Below are positions 16,509-25,073 of a stretch of DNA of 34,549 bases, piece by piece. The stretch lies in the NCBI GenBank assembly GCA_012719085.1, contig JAAYBA010000252.1, forward strand, positions 1-34,549, in the 5' to 3' direction. Both the position numbers and the translations under genes were made by a program. The first letter of the stretch is position 1. Each line of letters begins with the position of its first letter. The DNA is from Planctomycetota bacterium. Lineage in GTDB: Bacteria > Planctomycetota > Phycisphaerae > Sedimentisphaerales > Anaerobacaceae. The notes below the pieces were generated by a model that was given only the letters and a program-made list of their open reading frames with translations, searched no databases and had not been told where the DNA came from.

Positions 16509-17744
16509 ATGGACTATGCGATTGAAACCATCTCGCTGACGAAGGTCTTCTCCGACTGGTGGGGGCGCGCCAAGGCCTACGCCGTGGACGATCTGAATCT
16601 GCAGATTCGCTACAACGAGGTGTACGGCCTGCTCGGACCGAACGGATCGGGCAAGACGACCACGATCAAAATGCTGCTGGGCCTGTTGCATCCGACCAAG
16701 GGCCACGCGCTGCTGCTCGGCGGCGACGGGACGGACCCGAAGATCAATCGGCGGATCGGATTTCTTCCCGAGGAGTCGTATCTGTATCGGTTTCTCAACG
16801 CCCGCGAGACGCTCGATTTCTACGGGCGGCTTTTCGGGCTGGCGCCGAACGTTCGGAAGATGCGGATCGAGGCCCTGCTCGAGATGGTGGGCCTGCGGGC
16901 CGTCGCCAGCCGGCCCGTCGGCATGTATTCGAAGGGAATGGCCCGTCGCATCGGCCTGGCCCAGGCGCTCATCAACGACCCCGACCTGCTGATTCTCGAC
17001 GAGCCGACGACCGGGCTGGACCCCATCGGGACCCGCCAGATCAAAGACCTGATCATCAAACTGGCCGAGCGGGGCAAGACCATTCTGCTGTGCAGCCACC
17101 TGCTGGCCGACGTCGAGGACGTCTGCGATCGCATCGCGATTCTCTACGGCGGCCGCATCCAGGCCGAAGGCCAGGTCCGCGAGTTGCTTCAACAGAGCGG
17201 CCGCCGCCAGATCGTCACCAGCGACGTCAGCGACGAGGCCGTCAACAAGATCCGAGGCATTCTGGAGTCGGAAAACGCTGAATGTGAGATCACCAGTCCG
17301 ATGGAGAAGCTCGAAACGTTTTTCATCAACACGGTGGTCGAAGCGCAGCAGCAGGCCCGCCCGACCAGCGGCGCAGTCAGCACGACGCAGATCGGCGAGT
17401 TCCTCATGGCCGAGAAGTCGCAGGCGGGTATTCTCGACAAACTCGTCTCGGCGCCGGTTTCCGAGGACAAGCCGGCCGAGTCACCTGCGACGCAGCGTAT
17501 CCAGCCGTCGGAGGTGCCTGCTCCTGAGCCCGATCGAAACCTGCTCGGCGAGCTAACGAAGTCGACGCCGCCGGCGGCGACTGAACAGGTGGGGCCGGCC
17601 AAACCAGCGCCGTCTGAGGTGGCCGAACCCCAAGATCGAAAGGTCCGCCAGGGGGTCCTGGACGCGCTGACCGGCAAGACGCCGCCCGCGACGACCGAAA
17701 GGCCGCACGAAGGACCGAAAGATGAAGAGGCCGCTCATGGGTAG
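16509..17744 (+). CDS. ABC transporter ATP-binding protein with a Pro/Ala-rich C-terminal tail
   Basis: A 411-residue ATPase subunit of an ABC-2-type exporter. Walker A is GPNGSGKT (43-50), the signature is YSKGMARRIGLAQA (from 140), Walker B is LLILDEPTTGLD (160-171) and the H-loop His is 197. The Q-loop position reads GFLPEES, with Glu instead of Gln, as in several ABC-2 ATPases. The ATPase core ends near 230. About 180 further residues follow, the last 110 being Pro-, Ala-, Glu- and Thr-rich and probably disordered. The frame can start at a TTG (16488), but the ATG at 16509 places the first beta strand correctly (MDYAIETISLTKVF). The gene overlaps the permease gene by 23 bases, so the pair form one transporter. 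Confidence 0.93.
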   Translation: MDYAIETISLTKVFSDWWGRAKAYAVDDLNLQIRYNEVYGLLGPNGSGKTTTIKMLLGLLHPTKGHALLLGGDGTDPKINRRIGFLPEESYLYRFLNARETLDFYGRLFGLAPNVRKMRIEALLEMVGLRAVASRPVGMYSKGMARRIGLAQALINDPDLLILDEPTTGLDPIGTRQIKDLIIKLAERGKTILLCSHLLADVEDVCDRIAILYGGRIQAEGQVRELLQQSGRRQIVTSDVSDEAVNKIRGILESENAECEITSPMEKLETFFINTVVEAQQQARPTSGAVSTTQIGEFLMAEKSQAGILDKLVSAPVSEDKPAESPATQRIQPSEVPAPEPDRNLLGELTKSTPPAATEQVGPAKPAPSEVAEPQDRKVRQGVLDALTGKTPPATTERPHEGPKDEEAAHG

Positions 17745-19110
17745 GATCTGGGCGGTAGCGGTCAATACGATCCGACAGGCCCTGCGAATGAAGATCGCGC
17801 TGATCTTCATCGTTCTTCTGCTGGTCCTGTTGCCTGTGCTGGGGCTGACCGCCACCGGGGATGGCACGCTCAAGGGCCGGCTCCAGACGTTCGTCAGTTA
17901 CGGCCTGTCTCTGACCAGCCTGTTGCTGTCTCTGCTGACCATCATCGTTTCAGTCTATACGATCACCAGCGACATTGAACAACGACAGATCTACACCGTT
18001 GCCACCAAGCCGATCCGGCGCTATCAGCTCCTGCTCGGCAAACTGCTGGGCGTGGTTGTGTTGAACGTTGCCCTGGTGACGCTCTTTGCGGGCATCGTCT
18101 ATGGGGTGGTGGTGTTCCTGCCCGGCTTCTACGACGCCTCCGAAGAAACCCTGCGTCAGATCGACAATGAATTCTACACCGCCCGCGCCGGCCTGGTGCC
18201 GGCGGCGCCCGATGTGGAAGAGGAGGTCACCGACCTCTACAACCGCCTGGAGAGGACGGGGCAGTTGCGAGAGGCCTATCCGGCGCTGCCGCCGGATCGG
18301 ATCCTCCGCGAGTTGACCCTGCGCAAGCAACTGGAGAAACGGGCCACCGGAGTCGGGGATGGACTGGTCTGGGAGTTTCAGAACGTTCGACCGCTCGATC
18401 CGGATCAGAGCATTTTCATTCGCTTCAAATATGACGTTGCGGTGGAGCCGCCCAACGGGCTGATCTACGGCCGCTGGCAGATTGGCGACATGCGACAGGT
18501 GCGCTACGGCATGGATTTCAAGACCCCGATCTGGCCGGAGGACCGGGCCGATCCGGTCCGGACGTTTCGGGAGATCGAGGTGCCGGCGCGCGTCATTGCC
18601 GACGACGGCTACCTCGCCGTGGGATTTCTCAACGTTCCCGCCAACAGCACGACGGTCATCTTCCCGATCGAAGACGGCCTCGAGATCCTCTACAAGGCCG
18701 ACACCTTCACGAGCAACTTCATTCGGGGAACGCTGCTGATCCTGTTCCGCCTGATCTTCCTGGCATGTCTCGGATTGCTGGCGGCCAGTTTTCTGTCGTT
18801 CCCCGTGGCGATCCTGTTCTGTCTGGTGATCTTCTTCACAGGAACCGTCAGCGGGTTCGTTCTGGAATCATTCGAGCAACTGAGCGCCAGCGCGTGGCAG
18901 GTCTACTCGTACACCATCGGGGCGCTGGTCCGGCTGCTGCCGCAGTTCGACAAGTACAACCCGACCGCGTTCCTGGTTCCCGGCCGGCTGATCGCCTGGT
19001 CGATGCTCGGACGCGTTCTATTGCTCATGGTCGGTATCCAGGCGTTCGTGTTGCTGGTGCTGGCTTTGATCGTTTTCAGCTTCCGTGAACTGGCCAGGAT
19101 CGTCATATGA
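17722..19110 (+). CDS. ABC-2-type transporter permease with a large extracytoplasmic domain
   Basis: A 462-residue permease, partner of the overlapping ATPase. Membrane segments lie at about 24-42, 58-80 and 107-133. A soluble domain of roughly 200 residues follows (about 134-335), presumably extracytoplasmic, and then three or more membrane segments to the C-terminus. The cytoplasmic motif DIEQRQIYTVATKPIRR (about 84-100) matches one in the permease at 8900-9880. The ATG at 17722 has an AAGGA site 7 bases upstream; a second ATG at 17737 is possible. The soluble domain could bind a substrate or the helical protein encoded next. The substrate is unknown; nothing in the sequence points to a specific one. 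Confidence 0.88.
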   Translation: MKRPLMGRIWAVAVNTIRQALRMKIALIFIVLLLVLLPVLGLTATGDGTLKGRLQTFVSYGLSLTSLLLSLLTIIVSVYTITSDIEQRQIYTVATKPIRRYQLLLGKLLGVVVLNVALVTLFAGIVYGVVVFLPGFYDASEETLRQIDNEFYTARAGLVPAAPDVEEEVTDLYNRLERTGQLREAYPALPPDRILRELTLRKQLEKRATGVGDGLVWEFQNVRPLDPDQSIFIRFKYDVAVEPPNGLIYGRWQIGDMRQVRYGMDFKTPIWPEDRADPVRTFREIEVPARVIADDGYLAVGFLNVPANSTTVIFPIEDGLEILYKADTFTSNFIRGTLLILFRLIFLACLGLLAASFLSFPVAILFCLVIFFTGTVSGFVLESFEQLSASAWQVYSYTIGALVRLLPQFDKYNPTAFLVPGRLIAWSMLGRVLLLMVGIQAFVLLVLALIVFSFRELARIVI

Positions 19111-19174
19111 CGGGCCGGCGGCCCTCGCGGGCAACGCCGGATCGACGACGGACGACGGCATCGTGGAATGAACC

Positions 19175-20977
19175 ATGCGTGGACGTGACATTGTAGTCAT
19201 GGCAATCTGCCTGGCGATGGCCGCCGGGCTCTTCTGGGCCGCCGGCGCGCAGCTCGACTACATCAATGCGCAACGGCACCAGATGGGGCTTGTGGTCAAC
19301 GAGCCGCTTGAAAACGCGCCGCCGTCCCTGGCCTTCGCCACCGTCGCAATGGGGGCGTTCCGCGGGCTGGTCGTCGATATCCTGTGGATGCGAGCCGACA
19401 AGCTGAAGGAAGAGGGGCAGTTCTTCGACGCCAAGCAGCTCGCCGAGTGGATCACGACGTTGCAGCCCCGCTTCGCGGCGGTCTGGGAATTCCACGCCTG
19501 GAACATGGCCTACAACATCTCCGTGGCCATTCCCGCCTCGCAGCCCGAACAGCGATGGCGCTGGGTCAAAAACGGCTACGAGCTGCTTCGCGACAAGGGA
19601 ATCCCGATCAATCCCCGTAGCGTCCAGCTCTACCGGGAGCTGGCCCGCATCTTCCAGCACAAGCTCGGGGGTGTCTCGGACGACGCGCACAAGTATTACA
19701 AGCTTCAATTGGCCGAGGCGATCGGTCCTCTGCTCGGCTCCGAAGACAATCATCTTTCCGCCGATGACAACGCGTTCTACGATGCCCTCATCGCGATGCC
19801 CACGGAGTGGGCCCGGATTGCCGGCGATCCGAATGCCGCGCCGTTCATCGAGGCCTTGCAGGCGATCGGCGAGCCATTCACAGGCGAGCAGAAGTTCGTC
19901 CAGAACTATTTGGCCCTGCGCCGCAACACCGCCCGATTCCCCCAGGCGGCGTTCGACGTCGTCGATCGCTTCCGGGGCACGATGGCATTGCAGCGGTTCG
20001 ATCTGTTTGCCAAGGCCTATGAGCTGCGAAACACCTGGAAGCTGGAGCCGGCCCGGATGCAGCAGGTCAGCCGGGAGTACGGGCCGATCGATTTCGCCGA
20101 TCCCAACGTGCATCTGCCTCTCGATTGGCGGCATCCCGACAGCCACGCCATCTACTGGGCGCTCAAGGGGCTCAGTGTGGCCAAGGAGAACAAGGACCCC
20201 GATGCCCAGCGATATGAGACGAACACGCAGCGCATCGTCGCGCACAGTCTGCAGAACCTTTTCCGATACGGCAAGATCATGATCCTCAATCGACCGGCCA
20301 AGCCGCTCGATCAGGAGGGGCCGCCCGACGAGGCCGCCGCGGCCATCGACAAGGACGTGTTCCTTGGCCCGGATCTGCGCATGTTCAACGCCTACAACAA
20401 GGCGATCCTCGATATCATCGCCGGATATGAGGACGATCGCACCACCCGAGAGTCGCTCGAAAACGGCCATCGCAACATGCTCAAGAACGCCGTCCTGTCG
20501 TTCTATCAGGCCGGGCTCAAGGGCGAGGCCCTGAGAATCTACAACCGGTTGCGCCAACGCTACCCGATGAACGAGTTTCGGGTCTCGCTCGAGCAGTATG
20601 TCATCAACCGCTGGAGAGAGGAGCTGGAAAGCCTGGGCATCCACGACGCCAGGGAACAGATCGCGATGTTGCTCACGGAGGGCTACTACCTTTACGCGAT
20701 ACGCGACGACGACGCGGCAGCCGGACGCGATCAGTTGGCCCAGCAGATCTATGACCACTACAACACGACGAACGAGCCGGAGTTTCGTATTGACCTGCCC
20801 CCCATGTCCGTGCTACGCTACTTCGCACTCGGTCAGTTCCTCAACAGCGGGGCCTATCCGGAGTATATTCGATTGGGCCTGCTGAACCGGATTCAGATCG
20901 AAAAGCCGGAGTTGTACAAACAACTGGAACAGACGGAGACGCAATTGAGGCAGATGCAGGAGCAGGGAACGCCGTAA
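19175..20977 (+). CDS. Membrane-anchored helical-repeat protein of unknown function
   Basis: A 600-residue protein I cannot assign to a named function. The N-terminus has one hydrophobic segment (about 6-25: VVMAICLAMAAGLFWAAGA) that could be a signal anchor, placing the rest outside the cytoplasm. The remainder is mostly helical, with TPR-like stretches such as LKEEGQFFDAKQLAEWITTL and LSFYQAGLKGEALRIYNRLR, many Tyr/Trp-Arg pairs, and a final coiled coil (LYKQLEQTETQLRQMQEQ). It starts 64 bases after the ABC permease gene and ends 19 bases before the helicase gene, so it is probably the last component of the ABC block. A scaffold or substrate-presenting role with the permease is a guess based on position. 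Confidence 0.75.
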   Translation: MRGRDIVVMAICLAMAAGLFWAAGAQLDYINAQRHQMGLVVNEPLENAPPSLAFATVAMGAFRGLVVDILWMRADKLKEEGQFFDAKQLAEWITTLQPRFAAVWEFHAWNMAYNISVAIPASQPEQRWRWVKNGYELLRDKGIPINPRSVQLYRELARIFQHKLGGVSDDAHKYYKLQLAEAIGPLLGSEDNHLSADDNAFYDALIAMPTEWARIAGDPNAAPFIEALQAIGEPFTGEQKFVQNYLALRRNTARFPQAAFDVVDRFRGTMALQRFDLFAKAYELRNTWKLEPARMQQVSREYGPIDFADPNVHLPLDWRHPDSHAIYWALKGLSVAKENKDPDAQRYETNTQRIVAHSLQNLFRYGKIMILNRPAKPLDQEGPPDEAAAAIDKDVFLGPDLRMFNAYNKAILDIIAGYEDDRTTRESLENGHRNMLKNAVLSFYQAGLKGEALRIYNRLRQRYPMNEFRVSLEQYVINRWREELESLGIHDAREQIAMLLTEGYYLYAIRDDDAAAGRDQLAQQIYDHYNTTNEPEFRIDLPPMSVLRYFALGQFLNSGAYPEYIRLGLLNRIQIEKPELYKQLEQTETQLRQMQEQGTP

Positions 20978-20996
20978 GGGTCACCCGACATCGGGC

Positions 20997-23168
20997 ATGG
21001 ATGAGGCACTTCTGGCACAATTGACGTCGTCGCAACGGCAAGCTGTTCTGCACAGGGACGGTCCTCTGCTGGTTCTGGCCGGCCCGGGCAGCGGCAAGAC
21101 GCGGGTGATCACCTGTCGCATTGCGGCGTTGGTCGATTCCGGGGTCCGGCCGTACAACATCTGCGCGATCACCTTCACGAACAAGGCCGCCGAGGAGATG
21201 CGTCAACGGGCGGCGGCATTGGGGCCTTCCGGCGGGGCCCACATCAGCACGTTCCACTCGCTGTGCGTGCGGATCCTCCGTCGCTATGCCGAGGCGGCGG
21301 GAATTCGCCCGAATTTCAGCATCTACGACTCGGCCGACCAGAGCAAGTGCGTCAAGCAGGCGGTCAAGGACTGCGGTCTCGACGGGACGAACTTTCCGCC
21401 GGCCCGGATGCTCGACGCGATCTCTACACTGAAGAACAAGTTGGTGGACGCCGAAGCGTTTCAGGAACGGGCCGAGGACTTCTTCTCGCGGACCCTCAGT
21501 CAGGTCTACACGCGGTATCAGCAGATCCTCGCCGAGCGCAACGGCCTGGATTTCGACGACCTGTTGATGAAGGTCGCGTTCCTGTTGGAGACCGACTCGA
21601 CCGTTTGCGGCGAGCTGTCCAATCGGTTCAAGTTCCTGCTCATCGATGAGTACCAGGACACCAACCACGCACAGTATCGCCTGGCCAAGGCCCTGGCGCT
21701 GCCGCACGGCAACATCTGCGCCACCGGCGATCCCGACCAGTCGATCTACCGCTGGCGCGGCGCCGACATTCGGAACATCCTGGCCTTCGAGAAGGACTGG
21801 CCCCAGGCGATGGTCGTCAAGCTCGAGGAAAACTTCCGCAGCACCGCGGCAATCCTGCGGGCGGCCGACAGCCTGATTGCCCGCAACACGAATCGCAAGC
21901 AGAAGGCCCTTGTCGCGGTGCGGACCGATGAAGGCAGAGTCTGCGTCGAAGGCCATGAGGATGAGGCGGCCGAAGCGGACGCCGTGGCGCGACAGGTCGA
22001 TGCGCTGCTCGCCGGGAAGGTCCCCGCCGGCCAGATTGCGGTGTTCTATCGTGTCAATGCGATGAGCCGGGCCCTCGAAGAGGCGTTCGTTCGGCGTCGC
22101 GTTCCCTACCAGGTCGTCCGAGGCGTGGAGTTTTACAATCGCAAGGAAATTCGCGACCTGCTGGCCTACCTGAAGGTGTTGGCCAACCCGGCCGACGAGG
22201 TCGCGCTGCTGCGGATCATCAACACCCCGACGCGCGGAATCGGCAAAGTCACTGTGGACCGAGTGAAGGCGTTTGCCGTCAGCCACGGGCTGACCCTATC
22301 GCAGGCGCTGGCTCGGGCCGACCAGGTGGCCGAGGTGAGCGGGGCGGCCAGGACCAAACTCATGGCCTTTTCCTGTCTGCTGGACAAGCTCCGGCGGGAC
22401 GTCGTGGGCCCGGTGGCGCCGCTGGCCGAACGGGTTTTCTGCGAGTCCGGCCTGGAGCAGTCGTTCAAGGGGACCGGCCAGGACGGTCAGGATGCGTTGG
22501 AGAATATCGGTGAACTGATCAATGCGGCAGCCGCCTATGACCAGCAGACGACCGAGCCGTCGTTGCTCGATTACCTCCAGCAGATCGCCCTGTTCAGCGA
22601 CACCGATGCCTACGAGGCGACGAGCGAGCGGGCCGCCCTGATGACGCTCCACGCCGCCAAAGGGCTCGAATTCGACCACGTCTTCATCATCGGGCTCGAA
22701 GACGGCCTGCTCCCGCACGAGCGTGGCAGCGGCGACGGCGACGAACTGGAAGAGGAGCGTCGACTGTTCTTTGTCGGCGTCACGCGGGCCCGGATCAACC
22801 TGTATCTGAGCTATGCGCGGTACCGAACCGTTCGCGGGCAGTTCCTCCGGACGGTGGCGTCCCCGTTCCTTTTCGAGCTGGGCCTCGATTCCGTGGCGCC
22901 GGACGACGAGGACGGCGAGGAGGACGATCAGGACGCCTTCTTCAGCTACAGCCGTCCGCCGCGTTCGTTCGCGGTCTCGCGTGCGGCGCCCGCCAAACAG
23001 GCGGAACCGGAGTTTGCCCCGGGTCAGCTCGTGCGGCATAAGACCTTCGGGCTCGGACGCGTCCGCAAGTACGCTGACATGGGCGCCAACAGCGTGGTCA
23101 CCGTCCAGTTCAATTCGGGACAAACCAAGTCGCTCCTGCTACAATACGCCAATCTGACGCGTGTGTAG
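20997..23168 (+). CDS. pcrA: ATP-dependent DNA helicase, UvrD/PcrA family
   Basis: A 3'-5' superfamily 1A helicase that unwinds DNA in nucleotide excision repair and removes recombinase or stalled polymerase. The 723 residues fit the family. Motifs: Walker A AGPGSGKTRV (28-37), IDEYQDTN (motif II), GDPDQSIYRWRGAD (motif III), LHAAKGLEFDHVFIIGLEDG and the VGVTRAR motif VI. The last 50 residues (PGQLVRHKTFGLGRV to YANLTRV) form the Tudor-like domain that in PcrA contacts RNA polymerase, which favours PcrA over Rep. The acidic linker just before it (DDEDGEEDDQDAF) is notable. A short inverted repeat (CCCGA/TCGGG, 20984-20995) lies just before the ATG and only a weak ribosome binding site (AAGGGT) is visible. 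Confidence 0.96.
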   Translation: MDEALLAQLTSSQRQAVLHRDGPLLVLAGPGSGKTRVITCRIAALVDSGVRPYNICAITFTNKAAEEMRQRAAALGPSGGAHISTFHSLCVRILRRYAEAAGIRPNFSIYDSADQSKCVKQAVKDCGLDGTNFPPARMLDAISTLKNKLVDAEAFQERAEDFFSRTLSQVYTRYQQILAERNGLDFDDLLMKVAFLLETDSTVCGELSNRFKFLLIDEYQDTNHAQYRLAKALALPHGNICATGDPDQSIYRWRGADIRNILAFEKDWPQAMVVKLEENFRSTAAILRAADSLIARNTNRKQKALVAVRTDEGRVCVEGHEDEAAEADAVARQVDALLAGKVPAGQIAVFYRVNAMSRALEEAFVRRRVPYQVVRGVEFYNRKEIRDLLAYLKVLANPADEVALLRIINTPTRGIGKVTVDRVKAFAVSHGLTLSQALARADQVAEVSGAARTKLMAFSCLLDKLRRDVVGPVAPLAERVFCESGLEQSFKGTGQDGQDALENIGELINAAAAYDQQTTEPSLLDYLQQIALFSDTDAYEATSERAALMTLHAAKGLEFDHVFIIGLEDGLLPHERGSGDGDELEEERRLFFVGVTRARINLYLSYARYRTVRGQFLRTVASPFLFELGLDSVAPDDEDGEEDDQDAFFSYSRPPRSFAVSRAAPAKQAEPEFAPGQLVRHKTFGLGRVRKYADMGANSVVTVQFNSGQTKSLLLQYANLTRV

Positions 23169-23334
23169 AGCGTCACGCCAGGATTGAAGGCCTTTGCCGC
23201 GGGTGTGAGATCACTGCGGAATACAACGGCAGTAAGCTCGCCGGGCGCTTCTCTCTGGCCCAAGCGGCCGCCGATCCGGCGGAGGTTCGGTTGGGTCCGG
23301 CGCCTGGCGAGATGGGTTGAAAGAGGAACGAAAT

Positions 23335-24423
23335 ATGAACTATGCCGTGATTATGGCGGGGGGCACGGGCAAGAGGCTCTGGCCATTGAGCCGGCAGAAG
23401 CGCCCCAAGCAGGTGCTCAAGCTTCTGGACGGACGGACGCTGCTGGAACGCTGTTTCGAGCGGATTGGATCGCTTTTCGATCTGCGCAACATCCTCGTTC
23501 TGACCAACGCCGACTACGTCGATGTGGTCCGCGAGGACCTGCCGGGGCTGCCGTCGGGCAACGTGATCGCCGAGCCGGAGGTACGGGATACCGCCGGAGC
23601 GATCGGTCTGGCGGCGGCCGTGCTGTGCAAGAGCGATCCGACGGCGACGATGGCGGTCGTCACCGCCGATCAGTTGCTCGAACCGGCGACGGTTTTGCAG
23701 GAGGCCCTGCGCGACGCGTTCTCGTTTGTGGCGGCCCATCCCGATGCGCTGATCACGTTCGGGATCCCGCCGACGTTTCCCAGCACGCAGTTCGGGTACA
23801 TCAAGTGTGGCGATCCATGTGCGTGCGAGGTGTGCAAGAATGCGGTGTATTCAGTCGCGGCGTTCAAAGAGAAGCCGGATCTGGCCACGGCGCAGGATTA
23901 CGTGGCGGACGGGCGGTATTTCTGGAACTCGGGGATGTTTGTCTGGAAGGCCGGTACGATCCTGAAGAACCTGACCGACTTCGTTCCGGAGACGGCCGAA
24001 CCGCTGCGGCGGATTGCGGCGGCCTGGGACACGCCCGATCAGCAGGCGGTGCTGTCCGAACAATTTGGCCGATTGCCGAAGATTAGCATCGACTATGCGG
24101 TGATGGAACGGGCCAAACAGGTCTGTACGATTCGGCTGGATTGCCGCTGGCTGGACCTTGGGTCGTTTGCGGCGCTGGCCGACATCGTCGAATCAGACGC
24201 CCACGGCAACGTTGTTGTCGCCGGGGCCAGCGAACTGCTGGACTGCTCCGGCAGCGTGGTTGTCACCGAAGACAAAGGCCATCTGATTGCGGCGATCGGC
24301 CTCGACGGCATCGTCGTCGCGCACACGCCGGACGCGACCCTGGTCTGCCGGGCGGACCAGACCGATCGGCTCAAAGAGCTTCTGGGCCGGCTCGAACAGC
24401 ACGGCCGCAACGAGTTTTTGTAG
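23335..24423 (+). CDS. manC: Mannose-1-phosphate guanylyltransferase
   Basis: Makes GDP-mannose from mannose-1-phosphate and GTP for polysaccharide and glycan synthesis. From the ATG at 23335 (AGAGGA site just upstream) the protein has 362 residues. This is the length of the single-domain enzyme, without the isomerase domain of bifunctional ManC. The nucleotide-binding loop is MAGGTGKRLWPLSR, with KQ at 25-26; other motifs are VTADQLLE (the usual PADH position), FKEKPD and WNSGMFVW. An unusual four-Cys cluster, C158-x3-C162-x-C164-x2-C167, sits in the loop before VYSVAAFKEKPD, where family members normally have a short charged turn. A TTG at 23317 would extend the frame by six residues but is unlikely. 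It follows the helicase gene after 166 bases and precedes ruvX. Confidence 0.92.
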   Translation: MNYAVIMAGGTGKRLWPLSRQKRPKQVLKLLDGRTLLERCFERIGSLFDLRNILVLTNADYVDVVREDLPGLPSGNVIAEPEVRDTAGAIGLAAAVLCKSDPTATMAVVTADQLLEPATVLQEALRDAFSFVAAHPDALITFGIPPTFPSTQFGYIKCGDPCACEVCKNAVYSVAAFKEKPDLATAQDYVADGRYFWNSGMFVWKAGTILKNLTDFVPETAEPLRRIAAAWDTPDQQAVLSEQFGRLPKISIDYAVMERAKQVCTIRLDCRWLDLGSFAALADIVESDAHGNVVVAGASELLDCSGSVVVTEDKGHLIAAIGLDGIVVAHTPDATLVCRADQTDRLKELLGRLEQHGRNEFL

Positions 24424-24429
24424 GAACCG

Positions 24430-24447
24430 GGCGTCTCCGGAGACGCC
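24430..24447. repeat. Perfect 18-bp palindrome between manC and ruvX
   Basis: GGCGTCTCCGGAGACGCC is its own reverse complement. It starts 7 bases after the manC stop and ends 10 bases before the ruvX ATG. It could form a hairpin in the mRNA close to the ruvX initiation region, or be a dyad-symmetric protein site. No T-tract follows, so it is not a standard terminator. Confidence 0.55.
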
Positions 24448-24457
24448 GGCGGTCACG

Positions 24458-24895
24458 ATGAGATACCTCGCTATAGACCACGGCAGCCGACGCATCGGCC
24501 TGGCCATCTGCGACGCCGGGCAGACCATCGCCTCGCCTTTGTGCGTGCTGGACGGGCGCGCGGACGTCCTGACCGGTATCGAGCGGATCGCGAAGGACGA
24601 AGGGGTGGGGGCCGTTGTGGTGGGGTTGCCACTGAACATGGACGGCTCGGAAGGCCCCCAGGCGGCGAAGGCCAAGGCATTCGCCGAGCGGTTGGGCCAG
24701 CGTCTCGGGCTGCCTGTCTGCCTTCAGGACGAGCGATTGAGCAGTTTCGGCGCCGCCGAGAAGCTCGAAGCAGCGGGGCTGTCCAAAGCCCGCCGGCGGG
24801 ACCGGCTCGACGCCGTGGCGGCCGCCGAGATCCTGCAGGCCTTCCTGGATGAGAAACGGCCCGACGAGGACGAATGCGGGGCAGCGTCCGGCTGA
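24458..24895 (+). CDS. ruvX: RuvX/YqgF-type putative Holliday junction resolvase
   Basis: A 145-residue RNase H-fold nuclease family member, linked to 16S rRNA 5'-end maturation in some bacteria and to Holliday junction resolution in others. The family motifs are present: YLAIDHGSRRIGLAI (Asp6), VVGLPLNMDGSEGPQ, LQDERLSSFGAAE and RRDRLDAVAAAEILQAFL with the last acidic residue. The frame can be read from further left inside manC, but the ATG at 24458 gives the exact family N-terminus. It is followed by a GC-rich hairpin and the rpsO promoter region, so it probably ends the transcript from pcrA or manC. Confidence 0.94.
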   Translation: MRYLAIDHGSRRIGLAICDAGQTIASPLCVLDGRADVLTGIERIAKDEGVGAVVVGLPLNMDGSEGPQAAKAKAFAERLGQRLGLPVCLQDERLSSFGAAEKLEAAGLSKARRRDRLDAVAAAEILQAFLDEKRPDEDECGAASG

Positions 24896-24904
24896 CGATG
24901 GGGC

Positions 24905-24926
24905 GGTTTCGGTGGCCTCCGAAGCC
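24905..24926 (+). terminator. Hairpin after ruvX, possible terminator
   Basis: GGTTTCGG (24905-24912) pairs with CCGAAGCC (24919-24926), including one G-T pair, around a 6-base loop, 9 bases after the ruvX stop. It is strong, but no T-run follows directly (GATTTTG comes about 20 bases later). It may be a terminator of weak canonical form or only a 3'-end hairpin. Confidence 0.35.
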
Positions 24927-24975
24927 ATCCGAGGGGCCTGCAGGGGGATTTTGAGCCTGGTGCGGCAAAAAAAGC

Positions 24976-25005
24976 TTGCCAGAATCGTCGCAAGTCGTTT
25001 AGATT
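24976..25005 (+). promoter_or_regulatory. Candidate promoter of rpsO-pnp
   Basis: TTGCCA (24976-24981, 5/6 to consensus) and TAGATT (25000-25005, 4/6) are 18 bases apart in a locally A/T-rich stretch within the 178-base gap after ruvX. CATAAT at 25014-25019 is an alternative -10 without a clear -35. The leader of 50-60 bases contains a small CCTC/GAGG hairpin (25036-25047) ahead of the rpsO ribosome binding site. Its resemblance to an S15 autoregulatory site could not be judged. Confidence 0.4.
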
Positions 25006-25073
25006 AAAGGATTCATAATCCGAGTGTTACGCTAACCTCAAATGAGGCGAACCAAGAAGGGTATTAGGGAAAC

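Noticed and set aside
14448-17192. A 914-codon open frame on the minus strand opposite the metal ATPase and ABC ATPase genes
   Set aside because: It is antisense to two clearly conserved proteins, its translation is low-complexity (Arg, Gln, His, Asp rich) and shows no motif. Long stop-free antisense frames are common in GC-rich codon usage.
20984-20995. Short inverted repeat just before the helicase ATG
   Set aside because: A 5-bp repeat with only two bases between is too small to claim as a regulatory hairpin; such repeats are expected by chance in GC-rich sequence.
23169-23334. A promoter for manC in the gap after the helicase gene
   Set aside because: TTGCCG and TACAAC occur but are 22 bases apart, and no other pair with acceptable spacing was found.
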